DNA of 64,000 nt from NCBI GenBank assembly GCA_018398575.1, contig JAGTXZ010000020.1:1178001-1242000 (forward strand). Direction: 5' to 3'. The DNA is from Ampelomyces quisqualis (taxonomy: Eukaryota; Ascomycota; Dothideomycetes; Pleosporales; Phaeosphaeriaceae). The notes under the pieces were generated by a model that worked only from the letters and a program-made list of their open reading frames with translations, had not been told where the DNA came from and searched no databases. Below, piece by piece: positions 22,649-34,838 of this stretch. How positions within the stretch are numbered: the stretch's first letter is position 1; every line of letters starts with the position of its first letter. Both the position numbers and the translations under genes were made by a program.

Positions 22649-23473
22649 GGTTATAGATATTGAATGCTTCAGTAGGAATGATAGATTCCAGAAGGCAGCG
22701 CGAGCATCTGGTACTAGTTAAAGAGGTGTGGACGGAGCTCCAACGTCATGACCCGCAGGAACCCGAAGTCGGGAGATGCGACCCCGTCTCAACCCCACTC
22801 TTGCGCAAATGACTACCGCAGCCGGCCCTTAATAAGGAGGTTGTAGAGCACCATGATGGAGATGACAATACCGCGGCCAAATATTGGGTCGTGGCTGAAT
22901 ACGTGGTATCAACACTCGACTCGTTGCCCTGCCATGGAGTACCTGCCATTACCAGGCCGAGCAATAATTCGCCATCACTTGTCCACACGTCAAATCACAA
23001 TCTGGCGCCTCCGGTCGACCTTCACGAGGTCAAACGACGTTGTATGAAGAAAGATAGCCCTGCGCGGAGTATGCAATGTTGTATCAGGGTTCTAAGACCA
23101 TACGTACAAGCTTGTGAATCGCCTCAGACGTTGCCTTGACTGGTCGGGAATCATTGCTGGACCGGGTGCCGTCCAATTATGAGGTCCTGGAGCTGGTGCT
23201 TAGCCCATTACGTTCTTGTTGGGTCAAGCGAAATAAAGAGCCAACGTTCTGAGATATGTATTCTTTCAGAGTAAACACAACGAGTGGACGGATCCTGTCC
23301 TGGTATCAAAGTGTGTAGAAACAGCAAGCCATGCTGCCAACAAAGAAGCCAAAATGAGAATCCAACGCCAGCGCTAAGCAATCAGAGGGCATATGAGCAA
23401 GAAGAAAAAAGCCACCACAAGTGAAATCGACAACCACCACCTTACAGTCCCCACTAGGGTTACACAATCACCT
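22649..23473. other. Intergenic region
   Basis: About 825 bp upstream of the oxidoreductase and downstream of the Cys-rich membrane protein gene. It should contain the oxidoreductase promoter next to 22649. No coding region, RNA gene or repeat was recognised. Confidence 0.5.
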
Positions 23474-24697
23474 TTATATCCTCCTCGGACCACTGTAATT
23501 CCGCACCTCCTTCCTTCCCTCATCATCGAATCCGGCGCGCTCCATTAACTTTGTAAAGGTCGTGTTAGTCGTATCCGTAGTGAGCCTGTTATCACGCATG
23601 CCAGGCGCCTTAGGTGGTTCCAAGAAACTTGGTGCCGGCATGAGAACATCAATGGTCTCTGTAGACCCTGCTCTTGCTGGATCATTCCTCGACGGGCGAT
23701 GGCTCCTATGCGACTTGTGCTTGCGACGAGGACTATGTCTGGGAGTTGTGTAGGGATCGTGACTGTTGCCTGCGCGGACAACGGGCGGCGGAGGGGCAGG
23801 ATTAGATGGGAGGCCAGATGAGAAGCCGAAGTTAAGTTTTGGGGTCCGCTCCCACATGCTTTTGATTCGAGGGGTGAAGCCATGAACAGGCGGCTGATCG
23901 TTCTTGTCGCTGTACACGAGATCCGTCGTCGAGGACGGAGACCGACGGATGAAGTCTGTCCGTGCGTGTTGTGGATCATAGATAGGGTCGCTGATCTGGC
24001 GTGCTACATGGCCGAAGTCCCCAGAATAGCGCTCCTTGGCCTGAGATTCGCGGCGCTTTCTGATCACCCACAAAAGTGCAATGGTACCCAAGGCCCCAAT
24101 GACAATACCGGGGAAGAAGCCGGCAGCGAAGGAACGCCCATCAAAGCCTGACTGTGTGACCGCTGGAGCCGCGGGGCAGGGAGAAGTTTGCGACACCAAG
24201 GCTGGCTGGGTTGCCGAGGACGTAGGACGAGAGGATATTGGTGATGAGGAGGGCGAAGTCGAATCCTTGAAACACATATTGCCCTTGCAAGAGAACCCCA
24301 AGGGACAGCAGCGGTCGCCACAGGTCGGTAGTATTACTCCATTTGTATCTGAGAGGTGCATTTGGTTTTCGGGATGGAGCGTAGCGTTGAGCTGGCTGAG
24401 GTCGCAGGTGATTGGCTGTATGATGGTGCAGTCTGAGCCTTCCGGACAGCAGATGACTGACTGAACAGATGCAGTGTTGGCTAGAGACATGCATGTTGTG
24501 TGCGTGGGGCAGCAGAATGCTGACGGAAAGCCGGTGCCACATTGCTGGAGATTGGACTTGCCTCCACATGTAGGTTCTTGCCGGGGGACTATATGTGATG
24601 CTTGTGCTTGTGCCTGTGCTGAGACCGAGACCGATGCTGCGAGGAGGAACAGTATAGATATTCTAGATAGGCGGGGGAAGACTGAAGATGGAGTCAT
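23474..24697 (-). CDS. Single-pass membrane protein with Cys-rich ectodomain
   Basis: An intronless frame of 407 aa. A signal peptide (residues 1 to about 28, ILFLLAASVSVSA core) is followed by a Cys-rich extracellular region to about residue 145 with paired cysteines (FCCPTHTTC, VICCPEGSDC, CGDRCCPLGFSCKGNMC). A Ser/Pro-rich linker, one membrane segment near residues 190-212 (FFPGIVIGALGTIALLWVI) and a basic stop-transfer (RKRRE) come next. The cytosolic tail of about 190 residues is Pro/Ser/Arg-rich and low in complexity. The layout resembles cell-surface sensors or wall-linked receptors, and paired-Cys ectodomains of this kind are common in filamentous fungi. I do not know a named function. 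It is divergent from the mitoribosomal protein gene. Confidence 0.85.
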   Translation of the reverse strand: MTPSSVFPRLSRISILFLLAASVSVSAQAQAQASHIVPRQEPTCGGKSNLQQCGTGFPSAFCCPTHTTCMSLANTASVQSVICCPEGSDCTIIQPITCDLSQLNATLHPENQMHLSDTNGVILPTCGDRCCPLGFSCKGNMCFKDSTSPSSSPISSRPTSSATQPALVSQTSPCPAAPAVTQSGFDGRSFAAGFFPGIVIGALGTIALLWVIRKRRESQAKERYSGDFGHVARQISDPIYDPQHARTDFIRRSPSSTTDLVYSDKNDQPPVHGFTPRIKSMWERTPKLNFGFSSGLPSNPAPPPPVVRAGNSHDPYTTPRHSPRRKHKSHRSHRPSRNDPARAGSTETIDVLMPAPSFLEPPKAPGMRDNRLTTDTTNTTFTKLMERAGFDDEGRKEVRNYSGPRRI

Positions 24698-25277
24698 GGT
24701 AATGTAAGGCTTGGAGGACTAGGCGAAGCGCTTGTGGAAGAAGCAAGATGTGTCGAGAGACGAAAGCGAAAACGGTCGAAACAATTGAACAGACCAAAGG
24801 AAACACAACGCTCGGAAACACATGCGAGTATATCTACCTCTCTGGCCCATCGAAGACTGAGACCAGACTGCCGCAAGTGACGTCCACCATGGTGTGTTCG
24901 GGCTCTTCGGGCCCTACCGAGTCGATGCCTGGGGTCGGCCAGATGCTACAAATAGAGCACTTGGACGCGCCGAGTGGACGACAGCATCTGCATGGCAAGC
25001 GTGAACAACGGGTAGCGGCGTAAGAGTGGCATATGACTCTTTTGTTTGTGTGGCTCTGCCGTCGCGAGTGCTCGGGTGGATGAAACATGATGCGGGCGCA
25101 TGCATGTTTAAGAGTCGAACGAGGTTTGGGAGGCGTCACGTCATGATTGGCCGGCGTCGTTAGCGTGTCGGCGGTGGCCCCGGAAAAAAGAGGTAGCGGT
25201 TGGGGAAGCGACGACCAGACTCTTGCCTACGGTTTCCCCATTCGGCACGTACACACAAACACACACACACACACAGC
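24698..25277. promoter_or_regulatory. Divergent promoter with AC microsatellite
   Basis: This 580-bp gap separates the starts of the Cys-rich membrane protein and the mitoribosomal protein. A near-perfect (AC)n run at about 25252-25275 ends a few bases before the ATG at 25278, so it lies in the 5' untranslated region or core promoter of the latter. Confidence 0.6.
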
Positions 25278-26289
25278 ATGATATTGCGCTGCCTGACCCG
25301 GCGGCCAGGTGCCGTGCAGTCTTTGGCGGGTGCATCGAGTGTATGCGCTCCAATGGATAGTGGTCTCGCGGCGAGCCGAACGGGTACTGACGCTGTGTAG
25401 AGGAGGACACCGCCATTCACACGCAGCACCTACAGCGCACCTGCACTGCTGAACCATGACGAGCTCGAGAAAAATGGTGTGCCGGGCCTGCTGTCGCGCC
25501 AGGGTTTCCGAATCGCCTACACAGACTACCAGCAGCACATGGTAGATGAGCTGAACGAGTCAACAGCGGGTATGCCGTCGCCCGCCCGCCTCCAATTGCC
25601 TCCTTATCGGATTGATCAGCTGACGCAAACGGTACTGTGAAGGCACCGTCTTGGAGAACCAGGATCCAAAGGCACTCGTCATAGAAACCTCGCGCGACCC
25701 CACCAAAGCATACCTATTCAACGTCGCCAGCATGGCCTTCAACAACCACTTCTTCTTCCGCGGCATCAACACAAACCCAGACGTGCAGCCAGAGCCCACC
25801 GTCGACCTGACAAACCAAATACGGAACGACTTTTCCTCGCTCGACACCTTGCGCGAGACATTCCTGGCCACAGCCGAGGCTATGTTTGGCCCTGGGTTCG
25901 TCTGGCTAGTCCAAACCAACAATACACAGTTTGGCAACCTCCGCATTCTCCCCACCTACCTCGCGGGTTCACCGCTGTCCGCCGCCCACTACAGGCGGCA
26001 ATCGCATGATCTCAATACGCACAATGCAGACTCGTACCAGGCTCTCAACTCGGTGGGCACGTTTGGATCAGCGGCAAAGCAAAAAGAAGGCCCCAAGATG
26101 CCACTTGGTGGTGTCGATGTCGTACCACTCTTGTGCGTGAACACGTGGGAGCATGTGTGGCTGCATGATTATGGCGTGAAGGGCAAGCGCAAGTATCTTG
26201 AGAAGTGGTGGAACAAGATTGACTGGAACCTTGTCAGACAAAACGTGACAATAGCGCCCAAGCACGCTCGCCAGTTCGAATACAGGTAA
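25278..26289 (+). CDS. Mitochondrial small-subunit ribosomal protein, Fe/Mn-SOD-like (mS42/mS43 type)
   Basis: Exons are 25278-25340, 25401-25569 and 25643-26289, giving about 292 aa. Introns are 60 bp and 73 bp. The basic N-terminus (MILRCLTRRPG, then RRTPPFTRSTY) looks like a mitochondrial presequence. The body has the Fe/Mn superoxide dismutase fold pattern (GVPGLLSRQGF, SMAFNNHFFF, FGPGFVWLV, TWEHVWLHDY, YLEKWW). Two of the four metal ligands appear lost. The first His position reads Ala (RIAYTD), and the Asp before WEH is Asn (LLCVNTWEH); the other two His remain. Such ligand loss is expected in the mitoribosomal members mS42 (Rsm26) and mS43 (Mrp1), which form a structural pair in the small subunit. 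I cannot tell which of the two this is. Confidence 0.88.
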
Positions 26290-27191
26290 GAATCGCTTTT
26301 CTGTATACTGCATGTAGAATTATGTGTATAAGACGACAAGGTCAGCTGGGCTTGCATTACACCTTGTGAGCTTCGCTATAACCATGAAGGCACATCGGAA
26401 GACTTTCTCCCTTGTTTAGCTGTGTTGGAGCCATACTGTCTGGCCTGTGCCTGTGGTTTCTGGCCATGTGCACGTGATGAGCAGTAGCTCCGGCCATTTC
26501 TCGGCAACCGCCCACCAATGACGGCACTCTATACTACTGCCACCATACATCGATGATTGGACATCTGCCCAGCGTTCATGTAACTTTTCGAAGCTTCCGG
26601 CGACATTCGTATGGCCCTGAGGTTTGTCGCTACCCAACTCCGCCGGATTGGTCGCTTTCGTATGAGCACTGCCCTAGGCTGAGTGCTGAGTTACCTGAAA
26701 AGCACGCCGTCGGTCTGGCCTGTCAGCTTGAGCCTCAATATCGTCAGGTGGCCAACTGCGTCCGGATATCCGGCGTCATGTGTGCCACACACCATTGGCA
26801 TACTCTAGTCTGCCACACTGAACGCTGAGAATATTTGTGACATCAAATACATGATGGAAACCTCAAGCTTGGTCTGCACAGAACATGCAGACGATGATCA
26901 TGTCGGTAGCACCGCCACATTGAGGTTCTGCGACGTGCATCAGAAGATTCTCGCCGAGCCTGCAGTTCAACTTGGGCGGCCAACAGTTCGCCTTGCTCCA
27001 TCCTATGGTGTCCCGGCTCTGGCCAATCGTAGCGTTTCAGCCTCCGCTTTTGGACTCCCGGTCAATGTTGCCCTGCGTGAAATGCGCCATGACCTCACGT
27101 AGCGTAGAAGCACAGTTCATAGGATTTCGATACTTCTCGGGTAATTTCCCCATGGTTCCAACGCGATCCGATCATCATACATTGGACAATC
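26290..27191. other. Intergenic region
   Basis: About 900 bp between two rightward genes. Several short open frames overlap on both strands with no recognisable product. It probably contains the promoter of the gene at 27192. Confidence 0.5.
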
Positions 27192-29769
27192 ATGGCAGTG
27201 CTCCAAGCAATATTGCCAGTGGCGGCGCGCAGTTCTGGCCTGTCTCTTGAACTCTACCGAGTAGCTGCGTTATCCTCCGACGAGGCTGCGAGAGGTTTCC
27301 TCAAAGTAGCAGGCACAATAAACAATTTTGCTTCCACTTTGAAGCAAATTGGAACTATTGTCAAGGAGGACGACCAATTGCCATCTCACGAGGTAGGTCA
27401 GAGGAGACTCCCCAAAGATCGATGTTCACGCAATTCAATCTTCTCTTCTCGTACTTCATCACAAGCTTCAAAGCCGTGTTTGGTCAAAAGCTTCTTACCG
27501 CCTTCTGAAGCATATGATGGGAAATGACTGGCATTTGAAAACCTAAGTCAACAGTCTTGTCATGGAGAATATTCCATCACACTCCGCATGCAGTTTGCTT
27601 CATTGAACGTTCTGGCTAACGGATTGTATAGGCCATCGAAACCTTAGAAGATCTGATTGAGCAGTCTGATTCAATAGCATTCGAAATTGAATCAATCGCT
27701 GCCCTCAAAGCCAAGGATCGTGGAGGAGAAGACGATTTTAGCCACTACAGCCATGAAAGCTTAAATTGGGGGTCGCAAATGGAGTCGCATTCTGCAACAC
27801 GGCTGGTATACCTCACGACTCATTTGGAAGCCCTGAGAGCTACATTGTCTGTTTTACTTCAGACTTTGTATACAGCACAGAGCATTATATGGGCAAGGTT
27901 AGTTGAAGTCCATTTCATTTCATCATGCCGAGGACCCGGTGCCTCATAATCATGCCAAAACCCTTTAGGCTCACTAGCCATTCTTCAAGCGTGGCTCTGG
28001 CTGTTACAGTTTGATGGCACATGCCCGGCCCGATCCCACCATTCGACGTGACTATATGCTAAATGTACAACAGATATCGCCCAACGACATCGCAGCAGCA
28101 AGCGGAGAAGGCTGTGGCAAACGAGCGCCTTCAACTGGAAGCTCTCATCACCGAACAGCAGGCACTAATTCTGACTTCAACAAGTACACACGAGCAGACC
28201 TCCGTGAATGCCTCACGGTATTTAATGGAAGATGACAGCCCGCACAGCCTCGTTATTGTAGGACGAGACAAACGTCCTAGCCCAGCTACACTGTATAGAT
28301 ACCAAGATCGATACATCGCGAGTTTGGACAAGTCAGCCTCAGAAATACCCCATGGGCTCCTCGCCATCCGCAACATCACGTCATCGCAGACTGAGCGGTT
28401 GTTGGAGAGGTGGACGTGCTTGCCACAACTGGATAGCCGTCTTCGCGAGGCTGAGCAGCAAACTCGAACACAGCAAAGAGAATCACAGCAGCCAACAGTA
28501 GAGTCTGATGATGAAGATGACGACCACCACCGGCGACAGAAGCTAACACGCGCGGGAAAAGGTACGTCACAACCATTATTTGCCGAACCAATTGCTTTTT
28601 CTCAAAAAATACCTGAGACAAGCTATGGACCAACCTCTCCAATGTCTCCGGCTGCATCGCCTCGAACCTCGCGCCATAGCCTTGCCAGTTGCTCCAACGA
28701 TCAAGTCTCTCCAGGGTCAGGTATTATCAGCCTCCCAATTGAGGCTGCTGCGGCGATCGAAGCCCACGAGAAGGATGAAGACGTAGATCTCGAAATTCCT
28801 TGGCAGCTCTGCACGCGCAAATACTATTGGAAGTACGTCGATGGCAAGATAGTAAGCTCGAACACGCATCAGCTACCTTCGGTAGCGTTTTTGGAACGCA
28901 ACAGCTGGACTGAGATCATGGCGAGTTGGGTGTGCAAAGAAGCGATTCGGGAGGCGGGTTACAGAGTCACGCAAGTGCAGAATGATCGGAAAGACGGGAG
29001 ACGTACGAGATGCGAAACTTGCTTCTGTGTCGAGCGACCGCTTCAATTCGAGCAGGTCAAGCGGCTTGTCGAGCGAACGGTGGAAATCTATCGTCAAAGA
29101 AAGCCACCCTCTCCGCCATCTCGAGCTCGACGATCGTCCTTCAATCGACCTCCGCCACCTCCACTGAAGATTACGAGACCGGATGAGATTGATCGCGACC
29201 GCACTCCATTGCCAAGCAAGACTCATCCAACGCTTGGAAAGGCTGCGAGCTCAATGCCGAGTCCGCCATCGATGCCACCACCATTGGATCGTTCCATGTC
29301 GATGCCTGGACCTGGCTTCCAAACCGGCTCTAGTCTGCAGCCAAACTTACACATCCCGATGCCGACAGGTCCTTACTCGACCTCCGTTCCTTATAATACG
29401 TACCCTGCTCAGGTGCAACAAGGTCCATATTCCCCGCAGCTCCATAACTTCCCACAAGCCATGTACGAACTCAACACAGGAACAAGTAATGGAGCACTGC
29501 CGCCGCATCTCCAGCCGCAAAATCTCGCTGTGCCACAGTCGCCGCTCAGGCAATCCTACCTCAATCCTCATCCTAGATCACGCCATGACGACGACTTCAC
29601 TGCATCCGACTCGGATAGCGCGAAAGAAAGGCGGCGACGTCGGTCCAAATCGAGGAATCGACACTCGACGGACGCGAAGAAGAAGAGCCACAACAAAAGC
29701 AAGGCTGCTGGTGTGCTGATGGGTGTTGGTGGGCTTACTGCGTTGCTTGATGGCTTAAGTGGTCTGTAG
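27192..29769 (+). CDS. Helical N-terminal domain protein with DUF8035-like C-terminal domain
   Basis: Three exons, 27192-27392, 27632-27897 and 28074-29769, encode about 720 aa; introns are 239 and 176 bp. Residues 1-180 form an all-helical region (starting MAVLQAILPVAARSSGL, with GFLKVAGTINNFASTL) of the kind found at the N-terminus of many fungal NLR-like and ankyrin proteins. The middle is Ser/Gln-rich. Residues about 391-500 hold a compact domain (DVDLEIPWQLCTRKYYWKYV, RNSWTEIMASWVCKEAI, QVQNDRKDGRRTRCETCFC) that I recall as the fungal domain of unknown function DUF8035. The tail is Pro-rich, then Arg/Lys-rich (ERRRRRSKSRNRHS), and ends with a Gly/Leu hydrophobic segment. Function is unknown. 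The splice from ...SIIWAR to YRPTTSQQQ keeps one reading frame. Confidence 0.82.
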
Positions 29770-30306
29770 GATAGGACAGGGGTTTTTTGGTTCACGCCGC
29801 ATACCGAAATACTTTCCTGCTATGGTGAACGAATCATGACCCAGTGCCAGAGTCTTCTGCAACTAAGTGCTTGGTGATACGCGAGCAATGCGCCAGCTTC
29901 CAATATGATGGAAAGGTGTTGTATGCTCAGGATCAACTTGGCTTTTGTTGAGGCGACGCCAAATCACATTCTGAAGGTAGACAGGCTATGTCAGGCATGA
30001 AGCTTGCGGTGTGGTCGTCTGATCACGAACTGCTGTTGATCTAATTCGTGACCGGCAGAGCCCGCCTACATTCAAGGCCAATATTGCCGACGTTGGAAAA
30101 TCTATAGTGCTCTGTAGAGCCTTCAAGGCCGACTCATCACCTAGTTGCTCATTAGTGAAGGTGTGACGGTGCCGGGTGAACATGGACAACGCTCGAGCCT
30201 ACTGATGCCTGCTTATCTTATCTTAGCGGCTTCGAGATGCGATGCGATGCCTGCGCGTCCGCTGATACTATCCCTTCACCCAACAACGCCTTCGTTTTGG
30301 TCCACC
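29770..30306. other. Intergenic region, promoter of the SNF2/RING gene
   Basis: A 537-bp gap upstream of the SNF2/RING gene. The frame of that gene's first exon is open back to about 30145, but the ATG at 30307 has the better context (ccaccATGG). No other element was recognised. Confidence 0.5.
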
Positions 30307-33300
30307 ATGGCGTTGTTCGAGGGCCGTGTGCATGTGCTTAGAGCAAGCCGAAGCACTTCTGAGCTTCTCAGCCATGATAGTCCCGACTTGAGCTTGGACG
30401 CTGAGGACGCCACGAGCAACCTGGACAGTATCCATGGTCTGTTCGCCGCACCCGAAGCCCATACTGAAGCCGAGAGAGGCGCACACAAGCGGCGCAAACT
30501 TCACCACGACGGTGCATCTATCAACGAAACCCAGCTGGACCAATGTCAGAGTGTTGTCCTGGCAAGTGTGTCGCTAGAACTGGTGGGTGTTGTTCGGCGC
30601 TGTTGCAAGGGCTGGCTGATGTGTACCAGAGCTTCCCGTCGCTTGCGCACGAGCAGATGCAGGAGAGTGATTCGCAAGATGGAAGCCACTTGCTCGCCTC
30701 GCTCGTGCTGTCGCTTGAGCACTTTGAAAAGGTTGATCCGAGCACTTTTCGTGCCGTCGTCTACAATGCTGGAACTGGGCGCGGTACCGCCATTGTCGCC
30801 ACCGCAGCCCAAGACCTTGTCGATTCGATATCGCCGCACCTTCGAACTGCTGCCACACTGTCCACGACGCGTGATGGCAAGCCAAGTCGAAGAGTATCTC
30901 GCGCTGCCTTCGTTCAATGCCTTCTGCGTCCTCACGTACCCTGCCGTAACACGTACACACTTAGCGTGACAGTTCGTTGGGCCTTGAACCTGTCTGTGGT
31001 AGAAGCAGCGAGTGTGGCGACAAAACACATGAAGGAAGACCTGAAGCTATTGTCTCGGTACTTTCCTGCCGCTGCGGCCCAAAGTAACACACCTTGGACC
31101 CTTCCAGACTTCTACGAGGCCGTCCATGTACCGCCCGCAGATCTAAACGTGTCACCGCGTCTTCAGCAAACTTTCGCTGAAACTCATCTGTATCCTTTCC
31201 AGGCCAGAGCCGTGGACTGGTTGTTGCGACGCGAAGGTGTTGCATTCTCACCTGCTGGTTCACTCGAGTCGTACGTGGACGATGCGCCACCAGCTTCTTT
31301 CCGGAAAACCCAGGACGCACTAGGAAAGGACTGTCATGTCAGTCAGCTTCGTGGTATGGTGGTAACTGACTTGCAGTCGGCCGAAGAAGACACCCTGCAA
31401 TCGTTGAGGGGTGGGATATTGGCTGAAGAGATGGGTCTAGGGAAAACGGTGGAACTCATAGCACTCATGACCCACCACCACCGGACCATCACACACGACA
31501 AGCTTTTCGATGCATATACCGGGGCCTATGTTACGCCGTCTGGAGCCACACTAATCATCACTCCACCCTCGATCCTCGAGCAGTGGATAAGCGAAATCAA
31601 CACACACGCACCAGAGCTGAAGGTTCTTCATTACAAGGGTCTTCCTCCATCATCTGCGCCCAAGGAAGAACACGCAGCAACAACTTTGGACAATATCATG
31701 CGTTATGACGTGGTAGTCACGACTTACAATGTTCTATCCAAAGAAATTCACTATGCAAAACCACCTCCTGATCGATCATTGAGGAAAGCAAAGCGTCATG
31801 AGAGACGCAAAAGTCCACTCGTTGAGATTTCATGGTGGCGTGTATGCCTTGATGAAGCTCAAATGATCGAAAGTGGCGTAAGTCAGGCTGCTGTAGTCGC
31901 TCGGATCATCCCCCGCTGTAACGCTTGGGCTGTGTCGGGAACACCGCTACGTAAAGACGTACAGGACTTGCGAGGTCTCCTGATATTTCTGAGATGTGAC
32001 GCACTTGCAAATAACAAAGCTGTCTGGGATCGCCTGGATAAAGCTTCCTTCAAGTCCATCTTCAACCAGATTGCGCTACGACATACGAAGGACAAAGTGC
32101 GGGATCAGCTTCTGATTCCTCCACAGAAGCGTGTCACTATCACCGTGCCATTCACGACCATCGAAGAGCAGAATTATAGTGACATGGTTCGGCAAATGTG
32201 CGACGCATGTTGGCTTACCCCTGAAGGTCAGCCTCTGGACGACGAACGCGATGCAAACCAACGCGAAATCATTGAACGCATGCGAGATTGGTTGGTCAGG
32301 CTACGACAGACATGCTTGCACGCCCACGTGGGACGAAAAAATAGAAGAGCCTTGGGCGCCAGAAATGGCGCATTACGGACTGTGCACGAGGTTCTTGAAG
32401 TCATGATTGAGCAAAATGACGCCAACTGGAAATCTGAATCTCGGGAAATGATACTTCAGCAGATAAAGTTGGGACATATAACAGCATATGCCGGCAATAT
32501 AATCAATCGGGCAGAGTCCGCGTTGCCATACTTCAAGGATGCGCTCATGGAGGCACAAGGCTATGTTCGAGTATGTCGGGCAGAACTTGTGGCGGAATTG
32601 AAGAAGTCAGGCAAAAGTCCTCGCGCTCAAATGGTCTCTAATGGGATCGCATTGTCAAACGATAGCCAGGATCGGGACAGCGAAGACGAGAAAGACACCG
32701 AGATTCTGGGTAGCATCCCTATTATTCGAAAAGCCTTACGCTCTTTCTTGGAGCTCGAACACGCATGTTGTTTCTTCATCGCAACCACCTACCATCAGAT
32801 GAAGGAGAACAAGTCGACCACGCAGCATGAAGACATTGAGGGTCTCGAGAAGCACGAGAACGATTGGTATCAGAATGCCAAAGTCATTCGACGCGAACTT
32901 CTACAAGAATCAAAAACCAGAGCTCAAAGGCAGATGAGCAACGTATCCTCCATGAGCCCCTTGCACCATATACCGCAGATCGATGATCTACCTGAATTCG
33001 GTGGCATTGAGAGCCGTCAGATCCTGAACACGATGGACAACATCAGCGACTTTCTGAATGCGCAAGCCGATCTCATCCAATCGTGGCGTAAAAAAATTGT
33101 CGACATACTGCTCTTGCGCTTAACGGACGATGAGGATGATCAAGAGACGACTGGCGAGGAGTATGACGAGTCACTCAAAGCACAAGATGAACTTTATGTT
33201 TATATAATGGCTTTGCGGACACTTATCGCCGATCGAAACGCCACAGCGCACGGATTGCAAGATACCCTTGTTGAGCACGAACTACGGGCTGCCGAGAAGC

Positions 33301-34838
33301 AAGCTTTGCAAAAAGATACTGAAGACGAAAGCGAAAGTCGTGGCCATGCACCAGAATTGGTGCTTGAGATAGCCCAAACACGGCGCAAACTTCAAGCAAC
33401 GCTCCAAGGTGGATCGCTCAAAGGCGTTGTATCCGGAGTCCGTTCACTGGCAACGGCGTTGCAGTGGAGGGCAGATGGCGGAGATGCTCGCGCAGCTGCA
33501 GAGCTCGCCGTGGTACAAAAACACCTCGCTCGAATCCAGACAATATATACTCAACAAGCGAAGACCATTACGGAGCTAGAGAAGGAACAGGAAATATTTC
33601 GAGCAACCATGAACCAAAGATTAGAGTACTACCGTCAATTCCAACACATCTCGGACACTGTTGCAAAGTACAAGGGAGAACTTGATGACACCTTCGATGC
33701 GCGCGAATTCGCAAAGTGCGACAAGCTACGCCAACGCAAAAAAGACATAATTGCTAGCCTAAAGACGAAGCATACATACTTGACGCATTTGCGTGCCGAG
33801 AATCAAGAAGAAGCCAAGGCCGAATGCATTATATGTCAGGACACGATCGAGCTTGGTGTATTGACCACTTGTGGTCACAAGTATTGCAAGGTTTGCATCA
33901 ATACATGGTGGCAGCAACATCGAACTTGTCCGCTATGCAAGCAGAAGCTGAGCTCATCAGACTTCAAGGATATCAACTTCAAGCCTACCGAGATGAAGGC
34001 GCAAGAAGAGACCCAAGTGCCAGCAAGTCCTTCGCAAGCGTCCACTCTCGGATCATGGCACAATGCCATTTACTCCGACATCAGCGATTCCATTCTTAAG
34101 GAGATTAAGATGATTGACCTCGAAGGATCGTATGGTACCAAGATTGACATGATCGCACGACATCTACTCTGGATACGCGCCAATAACCCGGGCGCAAAGT
34201 CAATCGTTTTCTCGCAATTTGGTGACTTTCTCGAAGTTCTGCGAGAAGCCTTCAAGAAATGGCGTATTGGCGTGAGCGGGATCAGGGACAAAGATGGCAT
34301 ACAGAAGTTCAAAACAGATGCGTCGATTGATTGCTTCCTCCTCGACGCCAAGTCAGATTCGTCAGGTCTGAACCTCGTCAACGCCACTTATGTGTTCCTC
34401 TGCGAGCCGCTGATCAACCCAGCGATTGAGCTACAAGCCATTGCTCGAGTCCATCGTATCGGACAGCAGCGGCCGACGACAGTGTTCATGTACCTTATCA
34501 GCGACACGGTAGAAGAAGCCATCTACGACATTTCAGTCGCTCGGCGTCTCGCTCATATCGGTAAATATCCTACCTCCACATCTCGGTCAGGCACATCGAC
34601 ACCAAAGTTACAGGAGAAGACTTTAGACAAGGCGAATTCAGCCGAGATGCAGGCTGTGCCTTTGCAATCTCTGCTGCGGAAAAAAGGCAATGGCGAAGAG
34701 GTCAAAGAAGACGATCTATGGCGCTGCTTGTTTGGCAAGCAAAGAAAGATGGCTGGACCGGTGCTGGAACACGACGTCGCCAGGTATCTACGCGCTGAAG
34801 CGGCAGAGGGTCGCACAGCCGCAGCTGGCAGGTTTTAG
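30307..34838 (+). CDS. SNF2 helicase with RING finger, Irc20/SHPRH type
   Basis: A protein of about 1,494 aa in two exons, 30307-30582 and 30630-34838. The 47-bp intron repairs an otherwise visible frame shift (VVLASVSLEL to SFPSLAHEQ). The SNF2 ATPase has Walker A GGILAEEMGLGKT near residue 352 and a DEAQ box (VCLDEAQMI) near residue 500. A long helical insert with acidic runs follows. A C3HC4 RING finger (CIICQDTIELG ... CGHKYC ... CPLCKQKL) at about residues 1158-1200 sits before the second helicase lobe (SIVFSQFGDFLEVL; motif VI ARVHRIGQ near 1363). This order matches yeast Irc20 and human SHPRH, nuclear E3 ubiquitin ligases linked to DNA-damage tolerance and recombination. No PHD or linker-histone domain is visible, so Irc20 is the closer model. 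Confidence 0.92.

Noticed and set aside
27393..27527. Read-through continuation of the first exon after 27392
   Set aside because: The residues after PSHE look random, and a gtaggt donor at 27393 joins to a well-formed second exon.
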